64,000 nucleotides of DNA from [Muricauda] lutisoli (nom. illeg.) (GTDB taxonomy: Bacteria > Bacteroidota > Bacteroidia > Flavobacteriales > Flavobacteriaceae). A program made the position numbers and the translations under genes. This document shows positions 35,260 through 43,221 of this stretch, piece by piece (the stretch's first letter is position 1; each line of letters starts with the position of its first letter). The notes below the pieces were generated by a model. The model saw nothing but the letters and a program-made list of their open reading frames with translations, had not been told where the DNA came from and made no database searches. The stretch covers positions 124,001-188,000 of the forward strand of contig NZ_JAFLND010000003.1 in the NCBI RefSeq assembly GCF_017313105.1, given 5' to 3'.

Positions 35260-37080
35260 ATGGGCTTGGTTTCTGCTAAAGAGGTGGCGAAAGTCATCCA
35301 TCTGGACAAATATGGCTTTTTGGGCACTTTTGTGGGATGGCTTTTAATGGTAGCTACCAGAATTAGCACTATCAACAGATTTTACGACAAGAACAAGGAC
35401 CTTTCAGGGCCCGAATTCCTTGATTCCATCTTAGATCATTACGAAATCGACTTCGAAATTCCGGAAGAGGACATTAAACGTTTGCCCAAATCTGGTCCGT
35501 ATATCACAATCAGTAACCATCCGTTGGGCGGTATTGATGGGGTGTTGTTGCTTAAATTATTACTGAACGAGCGACCCGATTATAAAATAATCGCCAACTT
35601 TTTATTGCATCGCATAGAGCCATTAAAGCCATATATAATGCCAGTGAATCCTTTTGAAAACCATAAGGACGCCAAGAGCAGTATTGTAGGTTTTAAGAAT
35701 GCGCTCAAACATTTAAGGGATGGTCATCCGTTGGGGATTTTCCCGGCAGGTGAAGTTTCTACGTATCGTGATGGGAAGTTGGTTGTGGACCGTCCGTGGG
35801 AAGAAGCGGCCATAAAATTGATAAGAAAGGCCGAGGTACCCGTAGTGCCCATTTATTTTCATGCGCGGAACAGCAGGTTGTTTTACCGGTTGTCCAAAAT
35901 TGATGATGTATTCCGTACCGCCAAATTGCCTTCGGAACTTACTTCACAGAGCTTGCGTCCGATTAAGGTTAGAATAGGTCAGCCTATTTCGGTAAATACA
36001 CAAAATGAGGAAGAAACTTTGGAAGGTTTTGCGGAGTTGCTCCGTAAAAAAACGTATTTGTTGGCCAATGTTTTTGAAAAGGAGCGGTTTATTGATAAAG
36101 TACCCACGTCGCTGAAAATTCCAAAACCACCCAAAAAAATAGCCACTGCCATCAGTGCAAAGGTTCTGGAGGGCGAGATTGAAAAATTACGAGAGAAAGA
36201 TTGTCGTATGCTGCAAAGCAAAAATTACGAGGTTTTTCTTGCCCAGGCCAAGGATATGCCTTTTTGCCTGAACGAAATTGGCCGGCAGCGCGAGGTTACC
36301 TTTAGAGAAGTGGGCGAGGGGACCAACAATGCCATAGATCTGGATAAGTTTGATTCGTATTACCACCATTTGTTCTTGTGGGACAATGACACCAAAACCA
36401 TTGTTGGTGCCTACAGAATGGGATTGGGTTCGGAAATATTTAAAAATTATGGGATTGATGGTTTTTATCTTCAAGACCTGTTCCGGTTTGAACCCGAGCT
36501 CTATGGTATGATGGAAAAATCCATTGAGATGGGAAGGGCATACATTGTAAAGGAATATCAGCAAAAACCCATGCCCCTGTTTTTACTTTGGAAAGGAATC
36601 GTCCATACGACTTTGAGACACCCGGAGCATAAATATTTGATAGGTGGGGTAAGTATCAGTAATCAATTCTCCAATTTCTCCAAGTCGTTGATGATCGAGT
36701 TTATGAAATCCAATTATTGGGATCCTTATGTAGCCCAATATATACGTCCTAAAAAAGAATTCAAGGTAAAGCTTAAGGATGCCGATAAGGAGTTTGTTTT
36801 CGACGAAACACAGGCCGACCTGAACAAATTTGACAAACTGATCAGTGAAGTGGAGCCAGGGAGTTTACGATTGCCCGTATTGATCAAAAAATATATCAAA
36901 CAAAATGCCAAGGTGGTGGCCTTTAATGTGGATCCCTTGTTCAATAACTCGGTGGATGGGTTAATGTATATCCGAATTGCGGATTTACCTGAAAGTACCG
37001 TTAAACCTGTGATGGAAGAATTCCAGGCGGAGCTTGAGCGCAAGGTGGCAGAGGGTAATGGCCCATCAGAAGAGGATTAA
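35260..37080 (+). CDS. olsF: Bifunctional acyltransferase (OlsF-like ornithine/amino-acid lipid synthase)
   Basis: 606 residues combining two domains. The N-terminal PlsC-type acyltransferase (about 60-290) has SNHPLGGIDGVLLLK (His87 and Asp93, H-x5-D) and FPAGEVSTYRDGKLVVDRPW. The C-terminal OlsB/hemolysin-like GNAT N-acyltransferase (from about 310) has CLNEIGRQREVTFREVGEG and SIEMGRAYIVKEYQQKPMPL. In OlsF enzymes described from Serratia and Flavobacterium, the C-terminal domain N-acylates ornithine and the N-terminal domain then O-acylates it. Glycine or other amino acids are alternative head groups in Bacteroidota. Likely membrane-associated. Its TAA stop overlaps the convergent GNAT stop in TTAA. 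Confidence 0.87.
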   Translation: MGLVSAKEVAKVIHLDKYGFLGTFVGWLLMVATRISTINRFYDKNKDLSGPEFLDSILDHYEIDFEIPEEDIKRLPKSGPYITISNHPLGGIDGVLLLKLLLNERPDYKIIANFLLHRIEPLKPYIMPVNPFENHKDAKSSIVGFKNALKHLRDGHPLGIFPAGEVSTYRDGKLVVDRPWEEAAIKLIRKAEVPVVPIYFHARNSRLFYRLSKIDDVFRTAKLPSELTSQSLRPIKVRIGQPISVNTQNEEETLEGFAELLRKKTYLLANVFEKERFIDKVPTSLKIPKPPKKIATAISAKVLEGEIEKLREKDCRMLQSKNYEVFLAQAKDMPFCLNEIGRQREVTFREVGEGTNNAIDLDKFDSYYHHLFLWDNDTKTIVGAYRMGLGSEIFKNYGIDGFYLQDLFRFEPELYGMMEKSIEMGRAYIVKEYQQKPMPLFLLWKGIVHTTLRHPEHKYLIGGVSISNQFSNFSKSLMIEFMKSNYWDPYVAQYIRPKKEFKVKLKDADKEFVFDETQADLNKFDKLISEVEPGSLRLPVLIKKYIKQNAKVVAFNVDPLFNNSVDGLMYIRIADLPESTVKPVMEEFQAELERKVAEGNGPSEED

Positions 37081-37568
37081 TCGACACCGACATTGCAGCT
37101 GCGTTTCTCGAACAGTAAATTGTCTTTCCAAACTCCGTGGATTTTGCCCACACGCTCCCGCTTACCAATATAGCGAAAGCCCATTTTTTCGTGTAATTTG
37201 ATGCTTGCCGTATTCTCAGGGAATATTCCTGATTGCAGCGTCCAAAAACCAGCCCTTTCACTTTCGTCGATCAAATGCTGCATCAGTAATTTGCCAACAC
37301 CCTTACCACGACTTTTGTCCGAAATATAAATGCTCACCTCCCCGACACCGCCATAAACACATCGACTGGAAACAGGGGAAAGTGCCGCCCAACCCATGAT
37401 TTCGCCATCCGTTTCAGCGATTAAACGGCATTCGCTGGAATGGGCATTGTCCCAATGTTCGTAAGTAGGTGCCTGGGTCTCAAAAGTGGCAAATCCTGTG
37501 GCTATTCCTTCCAAATATATTCTGGAGACCTCTTCCCAGTCCGAAGTTTTCATATTTCTGATAACCAT
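37077..37568 (-). CDS. GNAT N-acetyltransferase, phosphinothricin acetyltransferase-like
   Basis: 163 residues. Family features: IRNMKTSDWEEVSRIYLEGI at the start, GWAALSPVSSRCVYGGVGEVS (typical of the Pat/YncA branch), ISDKSRGKGVGKLLMQHLI as the acetyl-CoA loop and a C-terminal KLHEKMGFRYIGKRERVGK with HGVWKDNLLFEKRS. Enzymes of this branch acetylate phosphinothricin, methionine sulfoximine or related amino acids. Actual resistance is not implied. The stop interlocks with that of the olsF-like gene. Confidence 0.9.
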   Translation of the reverse strand: MVIRNMKTSDWEEVSRIYLEGIATGFATFETQAPTYEHWDNAHSSECRLIAETDGEIMGWAALSPVSSRCVYGGVGEVSIYISDKSRGKGVGKLLMQHLIDESERAGFWTLQSGIFPENTASIKLHEKMGFRYIGKRERVGKIHGVWKDNLLFEKRSCNVGVD

Positions 37569-37616
37569 ATGTATAAAAGGTATTATTGTAATATTACGAT
37601 GAATAATGGTCTAAAA

Positions 37617-37647
37617 AAAAGCCAGAAGGTTTTATCATCTGACTTTT
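37617..37647 (-). terminator. Terminator after the small membrane protein gene
   Basis: AAAAGCCAGA / TCTGACTTTT inverted repeat (one G-T pair, 11-nt loop), followed on the minus strand by TTTTAGACC-type sequence. It separates the 37656-38045 gene from the GNAT gene. Confidence 0.65.
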
Positions 37648-37655
37648 AAATACGT

Positions 37656-38045
37656 TTAGAGGCCCTTGAACCAACTCTGGAAGTACTCACCCACCAAGAA
37701 AACAGGTTTCTTATTCCCGTTTATAGCTCCTACTAAGCTAACAATCCATAGAATAAGTGGGAAAATCCATGCAATAAAGTTAATGACGGGAATAAGTCCC
37801 AAAACTAAACCGAGCAATCCAATACCCAAGGTTTGTCTTATATAGAAAGAGCCAAGCTCTGTTTTGTTGCTACTGTTCATTATTAAGGCAATTACCCATC
37901 CAATAAGAGTTAAGTGAGCAACAATAGCAACCGTTTTTCCGCTTTCTGGGTTGGCAGGGTCAAAGGCTTTGTTCACATCCTCTTTAAAATCTTTTGCTGC
38001 TTCTTCAGCTTTATCGCCAAAGTCTTTTTTTTCTTCTTCTGACAT
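37656..38045 (-). CDS. Small membrane protein of the DUF4870/Tic20-like family
   Basis: 129 residues from the ATG at 38045; the frame is open 16 codons further, but the sequence there is not conserved in character. An acidic, charged N-terminal tail (MSEEEKKDFGDKAEEAAKDF) is followed by three hydrophobic segments (TVAIVAHLTLIGWVIALIM, TLGIGLLGLVLGLIPVINF, AWIFPLILWIVSLVGAI) and GEYFQSWFKGL. The I-R-Q-T-L-G motif before the second helix is typical of DUF4870. Function unknown; integral inner-membrane protein. Confidence 0.8.
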   Translation of the reverse strand: MSEEEKKDFGDKAEEAAKDFKEDVNKAFDPANPESGKTVAIVAHLTLIGWVIALIMNSSNKTELGSFYIRQTLGIGLLGLVLGLIPVINFIAWIFPLILWIVSLVGAINGNKKPVFLVGEYFQSWFKGL

Positions 38046-38096
38046 GGTTCTAATGTGTTGGTTAATGTATGTTAAATGTAGCAAATAATTCATTAT

Positions 38097-38483
38097 TTAA
38101 AGAAAGGCTTTATCAACAGGCTCCCAAAGTTCCAATTTGTTGCCTTCGGGATCTAAAATCCAACCAAATTTCCCATACTCGTATTCCTCCATTTCTCCTA
38201 CAACCGTAACCCCTTCTTTTTTTAATACCTCTAGCAGTTCCACCAAGTTTTCAACCCTAAAATTCATCATGAACTGCTTTTCGCTGGGCTTAAAGTATGC
38301 TGTTTTTTCATCCATGGGGCTCCATTGCGTGGAACAATCATTGCCTTCCTTGTCCTTCCACCAAAATGTGCACCCATATTGACCCGTGTTCAATCCCAAA
38401 TGATTTTTATACCATTCCTTAATGCTGTTAGGGTCTTTGCTTTTAAAGAAAAATCCTCCTAATCCTGTTACTCTGTTTTTCAT
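38097..38483 (-). CDS. VOC superfamily protein (glyoxalase/bleomycin-resistance fold)
   Basis: 128 residues, one VOC module of two beta-alpha-beta-beta-beta repeats: GLGGFFFKSKDPNSIKEWYK at the start, MMNFRVENLVELLEVLKKEG in the middle, and FGWILDPEGNKLELWEPVD with the conserved D-P-E-G-N-x-x-E metal-ligand end. Substrate unknown. The start overlaps the end of the DUF1801 gene by 4 nt, so the two are translationally coupled. Confidence 0.9.
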   Translation of the reverse strand: MKNRVTGLGGFFFKSKDPNSIKEWYKNHLGLNTGQYGCTFWWKDKEGNDCSTQWSPMDEKTAYFKPSEKQFMMNFRVENLVELLEVLKKEGVTVVGEMEEYEYGKFGWILDPEGNKLELWEPVDKAFL

Positions 38484-38938
38484 GATCTTTTGATGTTTTT
38501 TTCATACCGTGCAATCCATTCTTGCGGTGTCATTTTTTGGCAAAGCTCCGCTATCAACTCATAGGGTATGGTGTTGGTGTTCTTGAACCGGATACAACTT
38601 TTACCCATATCCAATTTTGTTTTTACATGTTTTGGATACGCCCCAACGAACCAGTCATGGAGTTTTGTATCAGCATAAATTCCAGAGTGATATAAGGCGA
38701 TAAAGTTTTTCTGAGAAGCAATATTGATAAAAGGTAGTGGAAGCTTGGGGTCACAATGATACCCATCTGGGTATAAAGTGTGGGGCACCACAAACCCTAT
38801 CATTTTGTAACTGATGCACTCCTCGAAACCTTTTGGTAAGTTGTTTTTAACGGTATCCCGAAGTTTGGTAACAGCTTCTTTCCGCTCAACAGGGAGTTTT
38901 TCGATATACTCGTCCGGTGTTTTGGCATCTATGGTCAT
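38480..38938 (-). CDS. DUF1801 domain-containing protein
   Basis: 152 residues. Matches the DUF1801/YdhG-like pattern: T-P-D-E-Y-I-E-K-L-P-V-E-R-K-E-A-V at the start, FEECISYKMIGFVVP, FINIASQKNFIALYHSGIY and LDMGKSCIRFKNTNTIPYEL with K-G-x-x-x-I-R-F. A small cytoplasmic fold of unknown function found widely in Bacteroidota and Firmicutes. It overlaps the VOC gene by 4 nt and lies 60 nt downstream of the dehydrogenase gene on the same strand. Confidence 0.88.
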   Translation of the reverse strand: MTIDAKTPDEYIEKLPVERKEAVTKLRDTVKNNLPKGFEECISYKMIGFVVPHTLYPDGYHCDPKLPLPFINIASQKNFIALYHSGIYADTKLHDWFVGAYPKHVKTKLDMGKSCIRFKNTNTIPYELIAELCQKMTPQEWIARYEKNIKRS

Positions 38939-38998
38939 AGTCTGGTTTGGTTTTATCCAATGCCAGAGCCAAAAGCAGGGTAGAATTGGTACTTAAAG

Positions 38999-39931
38999 TT
39001 AAGAAAATCTTTCTTTGACTTTGTCAACAATGGTCTGTGCCAATTTTTCCTTGCTTTCCACAGTCCAACCTGCCACATGGGGGGTAAGCAATACATTCTT
39101 GGCCTTGCGTAGATATTTGAATGCCTTTGGTTTTTTGGCGAACATATTTTCAAAGGACTTTTTTTCGTATTCCAGGACGTCCAATCCTGCGCCGAGTATT
39201 TTGCCCGACTTTAAACCTTCCACTAAATCCTTGGTCACTACACATTTTCCTCGGGCTGTGTTCAGCAGCCAAAAAGGTTTGTGGAATCCTTCAATAAATT
39301 TGGAGTTTACCATGCCGATGGTTTCTTGGGTCTCTGGAACGTGCAAACTGACTACATCTGATCGCTGTTGAAATTCCATGATACCAACTTGACGTGCATT
39401 TTCATCGCCCACACCTCCAACAATATCGTAACAGATGACTTCTACATCAAAGCCACGGAGCTTTTTGGCGAAGGCTTTGCCCATATTTCCGTAGCCAATA
39501 ATGCCCACAGTTTTTCCGTCCAGTTCTACGCCCCGGTTGTTCTCGCGCTTCCACTTTCCTTTTTTTACCTGGCGATTGGCTTTGCACATCTGGTTCATTA
39601 TGGAAAGTAACATACCTAAGGTGTGTTCGCCTACCGCATTGCGATTGCCTTCTGGTGCAGATGCCAAAAATATATCCTTGTACTTGGCATAGTCTATATC
39701 TATATTCTCTAATCCAGCTCCGACCCTTCCAATAAATTTTAGGTTGGTGGCCTTGTCCAAAAACTGTTGGTCTATGGTAAACCTGCTTCGGATAATGATC
39801 CCATCGTAGCGGTGTATCTTTTTTTCGATTTCTTCTTTGGTCGAGGTATAGTCTTCGTGATTCTCATACCCAAGCTCTGCGAATTGCTCAATAAGCAAGG
39901 GATGATTGGTGTCGAGGTGGAGAACTTTCAT
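38999..39931 (-). CDS. D-2-hydroxyacid dehydrogenase (SerA-like family)
   Basis: 310 residues from the ATG at 39931; an upstream start would add 21 residues of unlikely sequence. The NAD-binding Rossmann motif is VGIIGYGNMGKAFAKKL. Catalytic residues of the family are visible: Arg in LLNTARGKCVVT, Glu in GLDVLEYEK and His in LLTPHVAGWT. It lacks the C-terminal ACT domain of the long SerA form, so it may be a short phosphoglycerate dehydrogenase or another 2-ketoacid reductase. Part of the leftward run with cupin upstream and DUF1801 downstream. Confidence 0.9.
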   Translation of the reverse strand: MKVLHLDTNHPLLIEQFAELGYENHEDYTSTKEEIEKKIHRYDGIIIRSRFTIDQQFLDKATNLKFIGRVGAGLENIDIDYAKYKDIFLASAPEGNRNAVGEHTLGMLLSIMNQMCKANRQVKKGKWKRENNRGVELDGKTVGIIGYGNMGKAFAKKLRGFDVEVICYDIVGGVGDENARQVGIMEFQQRSDVVSLHVPETQETIGMVNSKFIEGFHKPFWLLNTARGKCVVTKDLVEGLKSGKILGAGLDVLEYEKKSFENMFAKKPKAFKYLRKAKNVLLTPHVAGWTVESKEKLAQTIVDKVKERFS

Positions 39932-39950
39932 GGGGGCAAATATACAATTC

Positions 39951-40316
39951 CTAGATTTTTGGGTAGTGGGTCTGTGTTTTTTCATGCTGCACATTCCCTG
40001 TATGAGCGGTGCTCATTTTTTCGAACAGGAGCACATGCACTTCTTCCCCATTTTTGGTCATGGGATTGTGCTCTACACCTTTGGGTACCACGATGATTTC
40101 ACCTTCGTTAACCACTTCGGTTCTATCGCGAAATTGCATGTACAGCCTACCTTTGACCACTTGAAACAATTCATCTTCGTTTTCATGGGCGTGCCAAACA
40201 AACTCACCCTGCAGTTTGGCCAATAGTACTTGCATATCGTCCACCACTGCAATTTGATGTGGGTGCCATTGCTTTGTGAATTCGGCGTGTTTTTGTTTTA
40301 GGTTGATTGGTTTCAT
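39951..40316 (-). CDS. Cupin domain protein
   Basis: 121 residues, single cupin. The metal-binding motif 1 is visible as WHAHENEDELFQVVKGRLYM (H-x-H-x4-E/D-E), and motif 2 as GEIIVVPKGVEHNPMTK. The rest is the expected jelly-roll strand pattern. Such proteins range from small-molecule isomerases to sensors; no specific function can be given. It sits 9 nt after the mgtE stop and 19 nt before the dehydrogenase start on the minus strand. Confidence 0.9.
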   Translation of the reverse strand: MKPINLKQKHAEFTKQWHPHQIAVVDDMQVLLAKLQGEFVWHAHENEDELFQVVKGRLYMQFRDRTEVVNEGEIIVVPKGVEHNPMTKNGEEVHVLLFEKMSTAHTGNVQHEKTQTHYPKI

Positions 40317-40325
40317 GAAGTGGTT

Positions 40326-41678
40326 TTAAATCCCCAAGATCATTTTGGCTATCCAGAAATAAATCAAGATTCCAAAAATATCATTGCTTGTTGTGATAAA
40401 TGGCCCTGTGGCAATAGCGGGGTCGATATTTCTTTTGTGAAGAAACAAAGGAATAAAGGTTCCTATCAATCCGGCAACAACAATTACCACAACCAAGGAT
40501 AGTGATATGGCCAAGGCTGTAGAAAATGCATCTTTCCAAATCCAAGTAAAGATTAAAAGCAAAATAGCGAGGATAAACCCATTTAAGAGCGCCAAAAGCA
40601 TTTCTTTTAGCAAATGGTTCCTAACGCTACCTTTCAAGTCGTCGTTGGCCAGACCTTGCACCACAATGGCACTGGATTGTACTCCTACGTTACCGGCCAT
40701 CGCTGCAATCAGAGGTGTAAAGAAGAATAAAACAGCATGTTTCGAAATCATGTCCTCAAAAGTTCCCATGATGGCTGCAGCACCTAGCCCTCCTAAAAGC
40801 CCAAGTATCAACCAAGGCAAACGGGCACGGGTCAATATCCAAATACTATCGCTTACCTCAACGTCTTGGGAAATACCTGCCGCCATTTGATAATCCTTAT
40901 CGGCTTCCTCACGGATTACATCCACAATGTCATCAATGGTGATACGCCCGACCAGCCTACCTATTTCGTCTACCACGGGGATGGCCTCCAAATCGTACTT
41001 GGACATAATTTTGGCCACTTCCTCTCCTTTTTCGTTGACATTCACGGAATCCACCTTGGGAATGTAAATATCCTTGATATGGCTTTTGGTGGGCGCTGTA
41101 AGCAAATCTTTTAAGGAAAGTCTGCCCTTGAGTTTTCCCTCGTCGTCCACTACGTAAATGGAGTGGACCCTAGTCACATTTTCTGCTTGGGCCCGCATTT
41201 CTTTAACACAGGATGTTACAGTCCAGTTTTCGTTGACTTTCACCAACTCTTTCGCCATCAGACCACCAGCAGAATCTTCTTCATATCGCAAGAGGTCTAC
41301 AATGTCCTTAGCGTGATCACGGTCCTCAATTTCCGATATTACCTCTTGAACAAGGTCTTTTGGAAGTTCGTTGATGATATCGGCCGCGTCATCCGTGTCC
41401 AGTTCGGACAGCTCGCCCGCAATTTCTTTCGCAGTCAGGTTTTTAAGTACCGCCTCTCGAATATCCTCATGCATTTCGGCAAGGATGTCCGAAGTTTTTT
41501 CACTTTCCAGAAGTTTGATCAGGTAGGTGGCTTCTTCAACCTCAAGTTCGTCCGCTATCTCGGCAATATCCGCATAGTGGAACTCCTTCATCATGGTTTG
41601 AAGCGCGGCGTTCTTTTTATCGGCAATCAGTTGCCTGATTTCTTCTAAAAGTTCGTCTGTGAGTTTAAATGGGGTCAT
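40326..41678 (-). CDS. mgtE: Magnesium transporter MgtE
   Basis: 450 residues. The N-terminal acidic Mg2+-sensing superhelical domain (about 1-130: [36 protein letters not shown]) is followed by two CBS domains ([20 protein letters not shown] and [29 protein letters not shown] segments) and five transmembrane helices ([82 protein letters not shown]). [16 protein letters not shown] carries the pore motif. Expected as a dimeric inner-membrane Mg2+ channel. Its 5-prime end overlaps rsmA by 14 nt. Confidence 0.95.
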   Translation of the reverse strand: MTPFKLTDELLEEIRQLIADKKNAALQTMMKEFHYADIAEIADELEVEEATYLIKLLESEKTSDILAEMHEDIREAVLKNLTAKEIAGELSELDTDDAADIINELPKDLVQEVISEIEDRDHAKDIVDLLRYEEDSAGGLMAKELVKVNENWTVTSCVKEMRAQAENVTRVHSIYVVDDEGKLKGRLSLKDLLTAPTKSHIKDIYIPKVDSVNVNEKGEEVAKIMSKYDLEAIPVVDEIGRLVGRITIDDIVDVIREEADKDYQMAAGISQDVEVSDSIWILTRARLPWLILGLLGGLGAAAIMGTFEDMISKHAVLFFFTPLIAAMAGNVGVQSSAIVVQGLANDDLKGSVRNHLLKEMLLALLNGFILAILLLIFTWIWKDAFSTALAISLSLVVVIVVAGLIGTFIPLFLHKRNIDPAIATGPFITTSNDIFGILIYFWIAKMILGI

Positions 41679-42537
41679 TGGCTATCTTCTGTGTCAACGT
41701 TACAAAGTCAGCTACACTTAGCTGTTCGGGGCGTTGGTCAAAGATAGCATCTTCTTTTAGATTATCGGAAAGGTTGAAGGTTTTAAGACTATTGCGGATG
41801 GTTTTTCGCCTTTGGTTAAAAGCGGTTTTCACCACTTTAAAGAATAGGCGTTCATCGCAAGGGAGGTTTAGTTCTTTTCTGCGCGTTAATCTTAGAACGC
41901 CCGAATCTACCTTTGGTGGTGGATCAAAAACCCCCGGTGGAACAGTGAATAAGTACTCTGCTTTGTAATACGCCTGAACCAATACGGAAAGTATCCCGTA
42001 AGTTTTGCTGCCCGGTGCTTCGCAAATGCGTTTGGCCACCTCTTTTTGAAACATTCCCGAAAATTCGGGGACCTGTTGCCTCATGTCCAACATTTTAAAA
42101 ACAATCTGACTGGAAATATTGTAAGGAAAGTTGCCCGTAATGGCAAATTGTTCCTCGCCATAGAGTTCGGTAAGGTCGAATTTGAGGAAATCGGCCTCTA
42201 TGACATTCAGGCGATTGTTCTGTTTTAGGATCGCTGCATGTTCCAAAGGAAAACTGTGGTTGAGGTACACAATGGATTCTTCGTCCAGGTCCATTGCCAC
42301 TAGATTTAAATCCCGTTGCAGTAAATGTTTGGTGAGCACCCCCATCCCGGGACCTATTTCCAGCACATTTTTATAACCGTCCAACGATAGCGTCTGCGCA
42401 ATTTTTTCTGCTACGGACTCATCTTTAAGGAAATGCTGGCCTAAATGCTTTTTTGCCTTTACAGCGCCATCATTTTGCGTATGTTTTGGGTTGTATTGAC
42501 TGCTGTTGGAGTACTTTTTTCGTTTCTTTTTGGACAC
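41665..42537 (-). CDS. rsmA: 16S rRNA (adenine1518/1519-N6)-dimethyltransferase
   Basis: 290 residues (KsgA). It dimethylates two adjacent adenines near the 3-prime end of 16S rRNA during 30S maturation. SAM motif I is [16 protein letters not shown], preceded by [18 protein letters not shown]; the catalytic N-x-P-Y is [16 protein letters not shown]; the C-terminal helical domain holds [14 protein letters not shown]. The N-terminus carries a charged extension ([14 protein letters not shown]) before the usual start at the [10 protein letters not shown] segment. Its tail overlaps mgtE by 14 nt, indicating tight coupling. Confidence 0.95.
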   Translation of the reverse strand: MSKKKRKKYSNSSQYNPKHTQNDGAVKAKKHLGQHFLKDESVAEKIAQTLSLDGYKNVLEIGPGMGVLTKHLLQRDLNLVAMDLDEESIVYLNHSFPLEHAAILKQNNRLNVIEADFLKFDLTELYGEEQFAITGNFPYNISSQIVFKMLDMRQQVPEFSGMFQKEVAKRICEAPGSKTYGILSVLVQAYYKAEYLFTVPPGVFDPPPKVDSGVLRLTRRKELNLPCDERLFFKVVKTAFNQRRKTIRNSLKTFNLSDNLKEDAIFDQRPEQLSVADFVTLTQKIANDPI

Positions 42538-42555
42538 GGATGGTTTTTTTGCAAG

Positions 42556-42864
42556 TTAGTCGGAATTTTCGATATAGATCCAAGCTTCATCCCCGGATTC
42601 CAACGAAAATTTTTGACGCTTGTAAGCGCTGGTTTCGTAAATATCCGCCTTTTTCAAGTCGGTTTCATTGACTTCATAGGCCATTCCCATGACCTTGTCT
42701 TCGTGATTATCGGTGTTGATGACCAACGCATAACGACCGTAAACGGCATTTTCCAGTTTTTTGAATCCCAGTGCAGCATCGGTTCTTCCTTTGAGCAATC
42801 GACCAAAAATATATTGCTGCACTTGCAGGTCCTGAAGCGTTCCGTAGGAAAACAGATATTCCAA
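42556..42864 (-). CDS. Gamma-glutamylcyclotransferase-like (GGCT/AIG2) protein
   Basis: 102 residues. The GGCT start motif LFSYGTLQDLQVQQYIFGR is clear (Y-G-T-L), followed by a GRYALVINTDNHEDKVMGMA strand and V-N-E-T-D-L-K-K-A-D-I-Y-E-T-S-A-Y-K-R with the conserved catalytic Glu (D-x-Y-E). Cytoplasmic; possible role in gamma-glutamyl amine or amino-acid turnover. It lies 3 nt after the DUF4286 stop and 18 nt before rsmA in a compact run. Confidence 0.88.
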   Translation of the reverse strand: MEYLFSYGTLQDLQVQQYIFGRLLKGRTDAALGFKKLENAVYGRYALVINTDNHEDKVMGMAYEVNETDLKKADIYETSAYKRQKFSLESGDEAWIYIENSD

Positions 42865-42867
42865 AGG

Positions 42868-43185
42868 CTATGGTATTTGTTGACTGATGACTTCGAGTTC
42901 GGTTCTAAAGGCAACGAATTTGTTGGGGAACATTTTTTGGGCATCCGCACGCAAACGCTCCGCATCTTCTTTGTAATAGGCCTCCAAAGTATCCCTACTC
43001 TGCGTGGTATACTGTACGGAATAGGTAATGCCGCCCATATCTTCCTCCACCAAAACCTTGACCATTTTGGCATGGGAAAATTTTCCAGTGGCCAGCATAT
43101 CGGGCAGGTGTTTGTCCTTCATCCAATCCAACCATTGGTCGTGGACACTTTCATCTATATTGATGGTAACATTATATATAAGCAT
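42868..43185 (-). CDS. DUF4286 family protein
   Basis: 105 residues. Opens MLIYNVTINIDESVHDQWLD and continues with DKHLPDMLATGKFSHAKMVK, YSVQYTTQSRDTLEAYYKED and KMFPNKFVAFRTELEVI. This is the DUF4286 pattern, a ferredoxin-like fold dimer common in Bacteroidota. Function unknown. It lies 36 nt downstream of the TPR gene and 3 nt upstream of the GGCT gene on the same strand. Confidence 0.9.
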   Translation of the reverse strand: MLIYNVTINIDESVHDQWLDWMKDKHLPDMLATGKFSHAKMVKVLVEEDMGGITYSVQYTTQSRDTLEAYYKEDAERLRADAQKMFPNKFVAFRTELEVISQQIP

Positions 43186-43221
43186 TTGCCTTTTGTTTAT
43201 TGCGGCTAAAGTAGGAAAGAA

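Noticed and set aside
37077..37568. Herbicide (phosphinothricin) resistance gene
   Set aside because: Only the GNAT subfamily is similar; such housekeeping homologues are common and no resistance can be inferred.
42445..43209. 254-codon plus-strand frame over rsmA start, GGCT and DUF4286
   Set aside because: Antisense to three genes with recognised families; Phe/Ile-rich and without motifs.
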